Shown here in pieces: positions 30,601 through 37,239 of a stretch of 64,000 nt of DNA (position 1 is the stretch's first letter; each line of letters opens with the position of its first letter). Both the position numbers and the translations under genes were made by a program. Source of the stretch: Antedon mediterranea (taxonomy: Eukaryota; Echinodermata; Crinoidea; Comatulida; Antedonidae). The notes below the pieces were generated by a model, which was not told the origin of the DNA, ran no database searches, and worked only from the letters and a program-made list of their open reading frames with translations. The stretch spans positions 4,723,001 to 4,787,000 of the forward strand of contig NC_092671.1 of assembly GCF_964355755.1 (NCBI RefSeq), given 5' to 3'.

Positions 30601-33503
30601 CAATGGAAATGTTCTGCTAAATTATTCTATTCAACAGCCAGATTGTTGTACAAATGTTGAGGTTGTTGCAACGCAGGCCAATAAACCAATCTATAGTAAG
30701 CTATGGATTATCATTTAGCATCTGATTTTTGTATATAGTACTTAATAGTGTATTTCTATTCAATTACCAACCTCCTGGACTGTCCTCTATGTGCATTCGA
30801 AACCCAGATCCACTTGTAGATCCCATTGAGTAGAAAGTTACATAAATCACACTAGCACTGGTCACATAATTTTTAGGTAGATTTTTGCCATTAAGGCGCT
30901 GTAAAAAAAAAAACATATGAATATTGACAATAGTACAATTTGCATTTTAAACAAAAAGAGAAAAGGTTCAAGCTAACAGGCAAATAAAAAAAAACATGAC
31001 AAACACAAACCACACAAAATGCAGGTAAAAACTCTAGAGATTGTTGAACCAACACTCTTAACCACCCAAAATGGTAATGACGCAACAAAAACAACATTTG
31101 TTTACCAAATACTTATCTGGATAGCTGTCATCCTCAATCTGTAGATAGTCATCACTACTGATGTCAAAGGCATCAAAGACAAATTCAAGTCCACTGGTGT
31201 CATCTGATGAATGTAGCATATATGTGCAGTTAATCTGTTCAGGATAAACATCGGGCCAAAATAAAGATGAAATATTTGCTGGGCTACGGAAGTGTAGAAG
31301 CTCATCACAGTCAGTTTTGACTACAAAAGAAATAATTAGTTACATAACATTACATAACACAAACACACACATTGTTGCATTATTGCTGTTGCAGTGAGTA
31401 ACCTTAATGGATGGACCCTTCACAGTATTTTTGAAATAAATGGATACATTAACATACCTAGCCTAGGCTATGCCTAGAACTGTAGTAGTACTAACCTAGG
31501 GGAATCCCTAACCTAGTAGGTCTAGGCATAACTAGTTTAGTAGTAGTCCACGGTCTATCTAGCTCTCTGGCCTATCTTTGCTAGTTCTAGATAGAGTAGC
31601 CTACTAGCTAGGCCAAGCAAGGCCCTATCGTAATAGCCTCGTCCTGGTTGATACTATAGGCCTATACTACAGACAGGAGCAGCATTAATAACTATGATGG
31701 TATCCTTTAAATCAAGTCTTAATCTTATTTTATATAGGCCTAACAACGTCAAATATTAAATTAGCAGATTTATAAAGATTATAAAGATATATGAAAAGAG
31801 CGGTCAAATTAAAACCGAAAAACAGTCATGCTCTGCTAAAAAAAATCTATTTTAAAGAGGGCGCAATAACAAATAGTAAAAATAATATTCGGCAAAATTT
31901 GATTAACATAAATAAAAGTACATAGGCCTCAGAGTAGTCGACCAAACCAAGTCAGAAAATATTTAAAAATGGATTGTTTACTACATTAAAAATACATGTA
32001 ATTAAATTGTTTTTGGTGTTCATGCCATTTTTACTAGAAAACTTACATGAAAAACTGTAATTTAAAGAAAAAAATAGTCACAAGTTTGGGTTTTGGTTAT
32101 AAATCCCATTATTTGGTCTTTTTTGTAAGTTTTTTAAATAACTTAATTAAAATTGCCTATTTCAAAGTATGATGTTATTAATCTGGATCCCCATTGTGAA
32201 AATACATTATAAGCAACAATACATTTAAATTTGGTAAGTTTCAGACTGCTGACCATGGGTGAAGCTCTGTCTACACAAAATTTATGTGACAAAAATGTGA
32301 TCATTTGCCCATGATTACATATTTGGGCATATCACTACCATATTTGGCCACATCACACTTTTTTGTCAAACGAGTTTGATAGTGTAGACAGAGCTTAAAT
32401 GTGCTCACATGGACTGACATTTAAGAATAGTTTTTAATAGTAGGTCTATAACATTTAGACTAAAATAGCGATTGTTATTTCTTTAATGATAGGAATCTTT
32501 TAAAACGTCTGTACCTGAAGTATTGTACGATAACGAGAATCCCTTTCCATTGATAGATTTATCCGTGATAAATCGAAACCAAACTTCTCGGCCGTTTAGT
32601 TCCAAAGTATCTGGGATATTGCTGGTAGAATCATCTCCTGTTAGATACTCGGCATTTTCAATATCACTGGAATCGCTACCAATACCATAATACAAGATGT
32701 CCAACTTATTTTCCAGTTGAAAATCTGTAATTGTGACTGTATACTGGTACGCTAACGGAACGTCAATGACGTATGTGCAATCTAGGTTATTGTCGTAACC
32801 ACCAGCCGGATTATTTGAAATATCACCTGTAGATTCAGTGTAGGTTCCACCGCATGACGATTGCCCTGAAAGAAAAAGCCATAATAGTGAAGACAGTACG
32901 CAATCATTGTTTCTCTCTACAGATATCCGGCCCTGCTGTAGGCCTAGTAATGAAGAATTCTGACCTAGAGAACTTGGTCGAAATCCTGCTCGAGAATTAT
33001 CAAATAGACTCATACTATAAAGGCCTATAATAAATATTTATAATATACGCATTAATTAGGCCTTCCGTTCGATTATGTGCAACATATATAACATCTAGAT
33101 CACTAACAATAATGATGACTATAATTATGCATAGAGCACCTATTACATCAACATTTTTTAAAGAAAAAACATTAATGCATTATTTATTTTGCATAGTGGA
33201 TCACAGGTAAAAGGGTTGATAGATTTAGTTTTTTTAATTTCAAATTAGTTAAAAAAAATTCCCTTAGTCCATAATCAAGTGTAACACTGTATTCAATCTT
33301 ATCTTACTTAGATCTTACTTTCTATATGCTTAGAAAGCGTGCTAGAGGCTTAAAACAAGTAAAAATGAATCAAAACAAATACATTTGAAGAAGAAAAAAA
33401 GATTATAAAACTACATACCGTTACTAATGGGAACATTAATAAAGTTTAAAATAACTCCAATTATCAGTAACCTGTAACCCAACATTCTCGTCGGTTCCTT
33501 CAT
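456..33503 (-). CDS. Large secreted CUB / C-type lectin / FN3 multidomain protein (3' end beyond window)
   Basis: Thirty coding exons can be joined with intact reading phase into about 2,058 residues. The order is signal peptide, CUB1-3, a 27-residue linker, CUB4-6, (CTLD-FN3) x4, CUB7-10. Every domain is bounded by phase-1 introns, the usual mark of exon-shuffled extracellular modules. Each CTLD, and seven or eight of the CUBs, are split by one further intron. There is no membrane segment in the visible part, so a secreted protein is likely, but a C-terminal anchor could lie off the left edge. CUB domains bind proteins, often through Ca2+, and CTLDs bind glycans or proteins; an adhesive, matrix or innate-recognition role is inference. 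I recognise the domains but no named orthologue. Intron 6 (about 12.9 kb) holds a nested transposon pile. A few donors are weak (GTTGGT, GTTTGT), so individual boundaries could shift slightly. Confidence 0.85.
1007..1739 (-). CDS. Exons 28-29: CUB domain 9
   Basis: Exons 1,526-1,739 and 1,007-1,191 are joined in phase 2, as in CUB4. Motifs are ATCGSTVNVTVGSQDITSPL, YENNVNCVWKIMGSEN, FNKFDVEYGYDYILVGVGDD, AWIQLISDDSVTAGGFDLSV. If the GTTAGT donor at the exon end were not used, the frame would stop two codons later (TAG). The next exon continues in phase, so splicing on is preferred. Confidence 0.78.
1345..1478. mobile_element. Short inverted-repeat element, family A (copy 1)
   Basis: Ends resemble TTAAGCTCTGTCTACAC and its complement; the inside has the family's TGTGATGTGCCCATATATGG and TTTGGGTACATCACACTTTT words in inverted order. 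It lies in the intron between exons 28 and 29 of the CUB gene. This is a diverged copy. Confidence 0.6.
2155..2496 (-). CDS. Exon 27: CUB domain 8
   Basis: An uninterrupted 342-nt exon, phase 1 to 1, like CUB1 and CUB3. Motifs are QCQYAFTLKSGTSLRIQSSS, YPNQYPNYENCTWTL, VNFFDLDLEPAYDRLSFNG, MTSDYSITGRGFSLSAEQ. Both Cys of the first pair and the Glu/Asp/Asp Ca2+ set (LEPAYD, TSDYS) are present. It is the closest in layout to CUB3. Confidence 0.87.
2985..3798 (-). CDS. Exons 25-26: CUB domain 7
   Basis: Exons 3,575-3,798 and 2,985-3,114 are joined in phase 0. The first encodes DACNGQPPFTDSTGNITSPN, PPNANCAYQVTLTDAKSRVR, FMDIDLIGMDDSLIITDLN. The second encodes TLSGTNIPKDYLSMSNSVEV, QGTGFWIVYKED. 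The first disulfide pair is kept. The half-domain intron lies in the same place and phase as in CUB2 and CUB6, which points to a common ancestor for those three. Confidence 0.82.
3285..3480 (+). repeat. SINE-like fragment
   Basis: It carries words typical of dispersed marine-animal SINE bodies: AAGCAAAACACTTTCTTTAC, CCATCCACCCAGGTGTACAA and ATGGGTACCTGG. It lies in the intron within CUB7. Family assignment is from memory of the motif and is tentative. Confidence 0.4.
4383..4667 (-). CDS. Exon 24: FN3 domain 4
   Basis: A 285-nt exon, phase 1 to 1. Motifs are FSVTLQWTPSPQNCEVLEYR, IDGLQSNTMYMFSISAFTAW and YSEAITVATQNFTNG. The conserved single Cys is in PQNC. The donor is GTTTGT, which is weak, but it gives a correct join into CUB7. 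Confidence 0.84.
4809..4937. mobile_element. Short inverted-repeat element, family A (copy 2)
   Basis: About 130 bp, with inverted ends AAAGCTCTGCCAACACTATC and GATAGTGCAGACAAAGCTTT. It lies in the intron between FN3-4 and CTLD4. There is no coding capacity, so it would need a transposase in trans. Confidence 0.75.
4977..5842 (-). CDS. Exons 22-23: C-type lectin-like domain 4
   Basis: Exons 5,660-5,842 and 4,977-5,180 are joined in phase 1 after LWIG. Landmarks are GECPYKYEKINGVCYKF, WTDAQRKCMEDDAVLVIIED, GSFFWGDCNVTSPW, WGPDEPINEEDDQDC, GTWNVKSCDQINKYVCEF. Seven cysteines occur. EPI replaces EPN and WNV replaces WND, but the acidic EEDDQD run keeps several possible Ca2+ ligands. Confidence 0.87.
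6039..6174. mobile_element. Short inverted-repeat element, family A (copy 3)
   Basis: About 136 bp, with ends AGCTCTGTCTACACTATC and a matching complement ending GTAGACAGAGTTTT. The interior reads CCAAATATGGTAGTGATATG. It lies between CTLD4 and FN3-3. Confidence 0.78.
6425..6724 (-). CDS. Exon 21: FN3 domain 3
   Basis: A 300-nt exon, phase 1 to 1. Motifs are NRVNLTWTPSPKRCDVIGY, VSGLEPESNYTFMINAKAFY and SVRLTTFVKAG. It has the same isolated cysteine (KRC) as the sister repeats. Sequons are NLT, NAS, NYT and NES. Confidence 0.86.
7572..8478 (-). CDS. Exons 19-20: C-type lectin-like domain 3 (best Ca2+-site match)
   Basis: Exons 8,290-8,478 and 7,572-7,775 are joined in phase 1 after YWIG. 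Landmarks are MCPLGYDEGNDYSCYKF, WEEARNDCSEDGAYLINID, GSWYWSDC, WAPGQPGNLNTIEHC, GQWNDANCGRTNYYICE. Seven cysteines occur. It has QPG in the EPN/QPD position, a following Glu, and an intact WND, so it is the copy most likely to bind Ca2+ and perhaps a galactose-type sugar. The QPG variant makes specificity uncertain. Confidence 0.88.
8728..9018 (-). CDS. Exon 18: FN3 domain 2
   Basis: A 291-nt exon, phase 1 to 1. Motifs are VQMYWTPSIRLCDVLGYVV, LDTLTEYEFSVSAKTVTYG and VERVLTG. The single Cys (RLC) sits at the position shared with FN3-1, -3 and -4. The sequence of the C and C' strands is the most divergent of the four repeats. Confidence 0.84.
9050..9425. repeat. Inverted-repeat stretch with AAAGAAGC/GCTTCTTT words
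   Basis: Words such as GGGCTTCTTTTCGAAAT, GAGCTCCTTTTCGAAATAAG and, in opposite sense, TCGAAAAGAAGCCCATA recur over about 370 bp. They suggest a decayed foldback or MITE copy inside the intron between CTLD2 and FN3-2. Termini are not clear. Confidence 0.4.
9628..10264 (-). CDS. Exons 16-17: C-type lectin-like domain 2
   Basis: Exons 10,070-10,264 and 9,628-9,816 are joined in phase 1 after IWFG. Landmarks are ECPLNYQLNVLNNKCYQV, WVEARRQCLQTHDADLVIID, WSQINTC, YTEPNCAVMLDANGW, PCNETNAFVCEYF. Seven cysteines occur, as in the other three copies. An EPN triplet is present, but the loop before the next Cys is very short and WND is replaced by WDS, so this copy has probably lost normal sugar binding. 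Confidence 0.86.
10665..10964 (-). CDS. Exon 15: FN3 domain 1
   Basis: A 300-nt exon, phase 1 to 1, encodes a fibronectin type III fold: the B-strand Trp (INLSWTPSSLGCYVSGYQL), then a Leu-Pro-x-x-x-Tyr-like turn (LSNLTPATNYSFELITYAF). One cysteine lies in the B-C region (SSLGC), at the same place in all four FN3 repeats here. Sequons are NGS, NLS, NLT and NYS. Confidence 0.85.
11267..11969 (-). CDS. Exons 13-14: C-type lectin-like domain 1
   Basis: Exons 11,772-11,969 and 11,267-11,461 are joined in phase 1 directly after WWIG. Landmarks are NCPDGYIAGNDGETCYKF, WVVARQDCLQTPNSDLVVIQ, WWIG, GSWVWVDC, VENCVRF, DDMCNQTFPYICKE. Seven cysteines occur: the six of a long-form CTLD plus the one in WVDC. 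In place of EPN and WND it has EPTNS and YTDD, so canonical Ca2+-dependent mannose binding is doubtful. Sequons NLS, NST and NQT suggest glycosylation. Confidence 0.88.
12195..12330 (+). repeat. tRNA-derived SINE (candidate)
   Basis: An A-box-like AGTGGTCAAGAGGTATG is followed, about 35 bases on, by a B-box GGGTTCGATTC. Then comes a non-tRNA body with GTAGTAGGGCCGAGTATGG and CAAACATCTGGCC. It lies in the intron between CUB6 and CTLD1. Confidence 0.45.
12336..12996 (-). CDS. Exons 11-12: CUB domain 6
   Basis: Exons 12,782-12,996 and 12,336-12,456 are joined in phase 0. Residues include DGCIIESLFKDHGVITSPSY, DADCIWIIQITGLYRVHLTF, ESYYDRLFVGGVSDGSN and NAKGFNISYRV. The first disulfide pair and the YD Ca2+ motif are kept. 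This is the last CUB before the lectin/FN3 block, and its final phase-1 junction leads straight into CTLD1. Confidence 0.82.
13154..13286. mobile_element. Short inverted-repeat element, family A (copy 4)
   Basis: About 133 bp, flanked by TTAA on the left and TTTAA on the right. Ends are AGCTCTATCTACACTATC and GATAGTGTAGACAAGGCT. It lies between CUB5 and CUB6. Confidence 0.75.
13519..14371 (-). CDS. Exons 9-10: CUB domain 5
   Basis: Exons 14,231-14,371 and 13,519-13,698 are joined in phase 1. The first has CIHEYTLTSGEKYDVSYAST and GYCQWIIKAPRGKHIQLGFT, giving the Cys pair. The second has NLYETLEFGTGSNPANVASR, VLTGRNSVGSF, LWVAATIRDSVSGFKFQV. The half-domain exon structure and the GTG...ASR motif match CUB4, so the two probably arose by tandem duplication. 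Phase is 1 on both outer sides. Confidence 0.82.
15023..16509 (-). CDS. Exons 7-8: CUB domain 4
   Basis: Exons 16,386-16,509 and 15,023-15,207 are joined in phase 2. The first reads VVIKSPEYPNQYPNDIVYTW and DFSDFYIEY. The second reads IYDVLVIGTGNDPSNMASRY, FTGSNLPEDIV, AWIQFNADSSGSRKGFMLTV. No cysteine is present. The GxGxDPxxxASR...TG insertion after the second Ca2+ Asp recurs in CUB5 and, more loosely, in CUB1 and CUB9. This is the first exon downstream of the transposon-filled intron. Confidence 0.82.
23931..25444 (+). mobile_element. Nested element 6 (type i 5' end; own 3' tail not found)
   Basis: CTAGA at 23,931, hairpin at 23,941-23,961, tag AGTTATCCGCT. About 1.5 kb of body ends at GACAGAAGGAAAGAAGTA, where element 7 begins. 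Type-i starts and ends are equal in number over the pile (five each), but the inner group has one tail too few and the outer group one too many. Confidence 0.5.
25445..27022 (+). mobile_element. Element 7: uninterrupted type-i copy
   Basis: CTAGA at 25,445, hairpin at 25,455-25,475, tag AGTTATCCGCT, continuous body, tail ACAGAAAAAAAATTTGATG and 3' hairpin at 26,999-27,022. At 1,578 bp it gives the intact length. The body holds two diverged halves, each with GGCCATAYGATGACGTCAC, showing an internal duplication of about 350-400 bp. Confidence 0.6.
27026..28612 (+). mobile_element. Element 8: uninterrupted type-i copy, more diverged
   Basis: CTAGA at 27,026, three bases after the end of element 7; hairpin at 27,036-27,056, tag AGTTATCCGCA. 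Continuous body to a type-i hairpin at 28,589-28,612. Its tail (CCAATACAATCACAAGGAG) differs from element 7's. At 1,587 bp it confirms the unit length. Confidence 0.6.
28744..28883 (+). repeat. Tandem copies of the 70-bp type-i 3' tail and hairpin
   Basis: Two identical 70-bp units (28,744-28,813 and 28,814-28,883) each contain ACAGAAAAAAAATTTGATG, ACAGGACGATTACAAGGAG and the GTTATCCGCT / AGCGGATAAC hairpin. They follow a third copy ending at 28,743. One unit is one more than the outer elements require. Confidence 0.7.
29150..29235 (-). repeat. tRNA-like SINE head (candidate)
   Basis: On the minus strand TCAGAGTGGTTAGGAC (29,229-29,214) resembles an A-box and GACCCAGGTTCAATTCCC (29,191-29,174) resembles a B-box, with about 22 bases between. 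The stems do not close into a good cloverleaf. Confidence 0.4.
29377..29457 (-). CDS. Exon 6: short linker exon
   Basis: An 81-nt exon, phase 1 to 1, encodes 27 residues (KVHNNKPSDAIPTATLNNYT and a short tail), rich in Asn, Pro and Thr with one N-glycosylation sequon (NYT). It sits between CUB3 and CUB4, just upstream of the very large intron. Splice signals are good (CCAG acceptor, GTAGGA donor). It resembles no folded domain and could be an alternatively used spacer. Confidence 0.55.
29771..30047. mobile_element. Short inverted-repeat element, family A (copy 5, enlarged)
   Basis: Ends CTCTGTCTACACTGTCAAAC and TTTTGATAGTGTAGACAGAG match family A. The inside is twice the usual length and repeats the ATATTTGGGCAAATCAC-type words, suggesting an insertion or internal duplication. 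It lies just downstream of CUB3 in the intron. Confidence 0.65.
30128..30490 (-). CDS. Exon 5: CUB domain 3
   Basis: This uninterrupted 363-nt exon encodes a CUB core: LRLTSSNYPNNYPNLMQSVY, then IDILDIDMENMYDVMYITSE and VTITFVSDYSSSGRGFALTL. The NYPNNYPN and SDYSSSGRGF motifs are diagnostic. No cysteine is present, so the conserved disulfides are lost while the Asp/Glu Ca2+ positions (DIDMENMYD) remain. Phase is 1 on both sides. Confidence 0.85.
30772..31320 (-). CDS. Exons 3-4: CUB domain 2
   Basis: Exons 31,106-31,320 and 30,772-30,898 are joined in phase 0. The first holds CDELLHFRSPANISS, then INCTYMLHSSDD and FDAFDISSDDYLQIEDD; the second holds RLNGKNLPKNYVTSAS and a GSGFRMHIED ending. 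Together they give one CUB of about 114 residues with a single disulfide pair. The donor of exon 4 reads GTTGGT, which is weak, but it is the only site that keeps frame with CUB3. Confidence 0.8.
32262..32397. mobile_element. Short inverted-repeat element, family A (copy 6)
   Basis: About 135 bp, ends AAGCTCTGTCTACACAA and GATAGTGTAGACAGAGCTT followed by AA. It lies in the intron between CUB1 and CUB2. Confidence 0.75.
32515..32865 (-). CDS. Exon 2: CUB domain 1
   Basis: This single 351-nt exon, phase 1 to phase 1, encodes residues about 29-145. It opens SCGGTYTESTGDISNNPAGG, followed by NLDCTYVIDVP, so the first CUB disulfide pair is present. The core reads DFQLENKLDILYYGIG, where Glu and Asp fall at usual CUB Ca2+ ligand positions. 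It closes with VWFRFITDKSINGKGFSLSY. The second disulfide pair of a four-Cys CUB is missing. The acceptor follows a TTTTTCTTTCAG tract and the donor is GTACAG. Confidence 0.85.
33419..33503 (-). CDS. Exon 1: start codon and signal peptide of the CUB/CTLD/FN3 gene
   Basis: The ATG is at 33,501-33,503 on the minus strand. The 28 encoded residues have a basic start (MKEPTRMLGYR), a hydrophobic core (LLIIGVILNFINV) and a polar end (PISN), which is a textbook signal peptide. The exon ends in phase 1 at a GTATGT donor and joins CUB1 in frame. A second Met (MLGYR) six codons in could serve as an alternative start with a cleaner signal sequence. Confidence 0.75.
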
Positions 33504-34290
33504 TGCCAAACGTTCCGAGAGTGCGTGTGGATAAGATCACGAGAACGTTACAAGTACAGCTAATAGGCGTAGGTCTACACATTGTTCTAAACTCTTATTG
33601 AACTAAGTCAATCCTATCTAATTATTATCTTTTTAAAAAAACATCCCAACCCAATGGTATCTTACCCATTATGATAACAATTTGATTTTGGCAAGCATTA
33701 TCGATTAGCTATTCTCCCAATGTAAATAACTAAACCTCAGTCATACCAATTTTGAACTCCCGCAAATATTTTGACTTGGACTTCGAACAAACTTTGTGAA
33801 CACACTATTAAATTAGCAGAATCATCATTAGTTGTGATGACAGTGTCTGGTACCAGCCCTAAAAGCACACCTTGTGTTGATGGTTTCAATTAAAAAACAT
33901 TTAGTTAAGATAAATTCCACCCTAGATTATAACCAGTGAGATGATAATGGCATGGCGTATGTACAAAAGGTAAATGCAGTCAGTTGATTTATCAGACAGT
34001 TATCTAAAAAGGCGCGTTACATAAAACGAACTCAACTTCCAATTTCATAACGGTTTTGCACATGTTATCTTTTTGTTAACCACTTAAAATTTAATCTACA
34101 CGTTAATATCAAACATTATTAACATCAATGGTATTTCATTTTATCAGACAACATACCTTTCTCATTGAAATACACCTCAACAAACGTTTCTCTCTCTCTC
34201 TCTCTCTTTTTAAACAAGGCAATTAGGTATATGGATTTAATCATTTAAAAAATGTTTCAATAAATATACAGGATAGGCCTACTGATGTAA
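33504..34290. other. 5' flank of the CUB/CTLD/FN3 gene
   Basis: AT-rich sequence upstream of the minus-strand start codon. No clear TATA box or CpG-rich promoter can be picked out by eye. It contains a short CT microsatellite (about 34,190-34,207). Confidence 0.35.
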
Positions 34291-34420
34291 AGCTCTGTCT
34301 ACACTATCAACATACCAATTTGGACATGATAATGTCGTATCACGACTATATTTGGGCATATCACTACCATGGGCACATCACACATTTTTGTCAAAGTTTG
34401 ATAGTGTAGACAGAGCTTAA
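34290..34420. mobile_element. Short inverted-repeat element, family A (copy 7)
   Basis: About 131 bp, ends AAGCTCTGTCTACACTATCA and GATAGTGTAGACAGAGCTTA. The interior carries TTTGGACATGATAATGTCG and the family's CATCACACATTTTTGTCAAA. Confidence 0.75.
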
Positions 34421-34930
34421 GAGTAGCTATAATGTAGTATAATAAGTAAAGTTCCATTTACATGAAACGCCAAAATGTCTTTAGGAACAAAGGCAAAACT
34501 CCAAAGATCCATAGCACACAACAAAAACTACTGTAGTCTTTGGCGAGTATAGTTGAAGAAGTCGTGAGAAATAAAATACTGATCTGACAAGATTTGAAAC
34601 CCAAGACCCAATGATCGGTAACCAAGCATTCAAACCACCGGGAAATTCCACTCCATTATGCTGACAAAGCGAAACATGAAAGAGGATAAGTGTGAACTGC
34701 AGGTTTAAAATTATTTTTATGAGATATTAAAAAGTGCAATCATATTGATGACTTCCAGTTTTTTAAGACTTGAACGCCATTTTAAACAGGACTGCACAAC
34801 TTTGTTTGTCATGTGTTAAAATTGGAATTTCTTTTATTTTAATTATGATAATAATCGTTAACCTGGAATATTATTATGTTATGTATTATTATATATTATT
34901 ATGGTCAATTATTTGGTTTCCTAGATTTAT

Positions 34931-35090
34931 GAAAATAACGATTGTGAGGCATTTGATAAAAAAGCAAACTGCCTTGAAATGTCTTGACATGTTTCGAGAA
35001 ACTATTCTCATCATCCGAACAGAAAACAACGCAGAGACATTTTAAGTCAGTTTGCCTTTTTATCAAATGCCTCACAATCGTTATTTTGAA
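34931..35090. repeat. Inverted repeat with 40-bp arms
   Basis: The left arm (34,931-34,970) begins AAAATAACGATTGTGAGGCA. Its near-exact complement occupies about 35,049-35,088. The loop of about 78 bases contains, on the minus strand, GGATGATGAGAATAGTTTCT followed by CGAAACATGTC. This is a short hairpin followed by GAAAC, as in hammerhead-like repeats seen elsewhere in the window. Confidence 0.7.
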
Positions 35091-37239
35091 AGTTCGGTGG
35101 AATCATATGATTTATTTATAAAAATTCTTACAATTTGCATGAATTTTGTTGTAAATTTGTGTAATTCTTAAACTTCAGGAATAATTAATTATGTAGTTCC
35201 CATTGCAGAGTGTTGGAAATGTTAAGCTACTCCAGCTGGTTGCAATAATACATTATTCAACTTGTAGGCGTTACATAAAACAAACTTCACTTTCAACACA
35301 CGTTTATTTGCACATTTTAATCATAATGATCACGTTGATCGTTTTATCTATACAAATGAAACGTCTCTCACCATGATTGAAAGTGATGTGTTTGATCGAC
35401 TGTACACAACCAATAATTCGTTATATAAGGAAAATCTTGCATGTTTGATGTTAACAAATTACCATGACTACAAAAAGTGCCATCTCCTTGGTAAATACGT
35501 TTATTTGTTAATTACAAAACTTGGACTTTGAGAAAAGTAGCAAAAACTTTATTATTGCTATAGAATGTTTTGGTTTAAAAATTAATCAAAGTAATTGTAG
35601 ACTCTAATGCATGACTTGCACTTTTTCCTAAGTGACGTTTTACAAATAAACGCCTAAAAGATATCAAGAAAACACGAGAAGACCAAACTAGACTCAATTG
35701 TAAATCTTTACAATATCATATCTTATTTTGTAGTATTTAATTTGAATACATAGCTATTAATCGTTGATAATTCGTTTTCTCATAATTATCCTCTTTTTTT
35801 AACATTATTTTCTGTACATAATATCTGTAGATAATAATTATTATAAAATTCAATACAGATAATACATTTACAACTGTGATGTAACAAATAACAAATATTT
35901 CGTTTGAAATCGATTCTCCAAAATTTGGAAAGTTTTCCATTCGAGATTTCTGATTAGGTCAAACTCACTCTCAGAAACTGAACCAAAATATTTGTCAAAA
36001 TAGTGACAGAGGGCACACAATTTAATATTTCGGCCCATGTTGAAAATACAGATAATTTAGTAGGATTTTATGACGTCATCAACATATCGATATTGAAAAT
36101 AGTTATGCAAAACAAAACAGATAAAACAAACATAAAAACAATTAATACATTTGGCATTAATTTATTGTACAATGTACTGGGACATTATTACTTCAAGAAA
36201 TTAAGTAACATTTTAAATATGATTTAACATTATTTATTAAAAGATTTGCACAATTATAACTTTCAAATTATAATTTAGGAAAATTTATTCATATTAATAT
36301 ATAAATCCAAAGGCAAATTACTGAAAAAATGACAATGCTGTCATATATTAATATATATATGCATATTTCATATACCAACAAAATTTTAAGAATCAACAAT
36401 AATAGAAACCTTAAACTTTCCAACCATAATTTAGACAAATTTAATCATAATTATATTTACATATTATATATAAGTAGTATATTTAAAATAAACAAACAAT
36501 TTCATCATATAATTTAAAATTATTTATTAAAAGAATTAGCATAGAATTGCATAATAACCTGTTTAAATTAAGTCAGTATAAACCTTTAGTTTAGGCAAAT
36601 TTATTTTATAATTATATTAACATTACTGTAGTTTAAAATGTGGCCAAGAAACAGCATCATATTATTTTTTCACAACAGTGGTTCATTGCATTTGACTACT
36701 CCTAAAAAGGCGAATTCACAACATACTTCTGGAGCTGAAAATATTATCAATGAATATTTTTATAATTACAGTCGAATTACACGACTCTAAAAAGTGTAAA
36801 CCATTTAGAAAAATCTTTTCTTTTCTTTAAGCTCATTTTTCACTACATAAACTTATTTGCACAAATCGAAAGAATCAGCTTATATGCATGCATGCTATGT
36901 TTCCAAATCCCTTTCTGCAACAAATTCTAGTTCTAGTTTTTGATCCAGTGAATAGTTTTAACAGCAAAGAAACTATTATTTGTCACACCTATTAGCATGC
37001 AATTCAAAATCTCATGAAATGAAAATGCCAGCTATTCGCTCTTATATTGGAAAGAATAGCGTGATCTTTGATTATATTGAATTCGTGCCAATAAATTTGC
37101 CAGGTGAAAAACAGACTCAGGTTCCAAAAGGTTATATGTTTCAACGTTATTACAGAAGATTATATTTTTCAATTAACAATATAAATTTTAAACCCGGAGC
37201 TACCCTTTAAGAGAGATGACTGCAAAATGAACTGCACGG
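35091..37239. other. AT-rich intergenic DNA with diverged tandem repeats
   Basis: No gene is supported. Between 36,230 and 36,620 three diverged units share ATTATTTATTAAAAGA and TTTAGNNAAATTTATTNAT words. Short open frames here have no recognisable protein features. Confidence 0.5.

Noticed and set aside
31440-31700. Dense CTAG/CCTAGG palindromes as a regulatory cluster
   Set aside because: These are the AGGCCT/CTAG-type simple words common throughout this genome, with no ordered spacing.
34590-34655. Further tRNA-like head (minus strand, CCGGTGGTTTGAATGC)
   Set aside because: The B-box is too degenerate to list as a feature.
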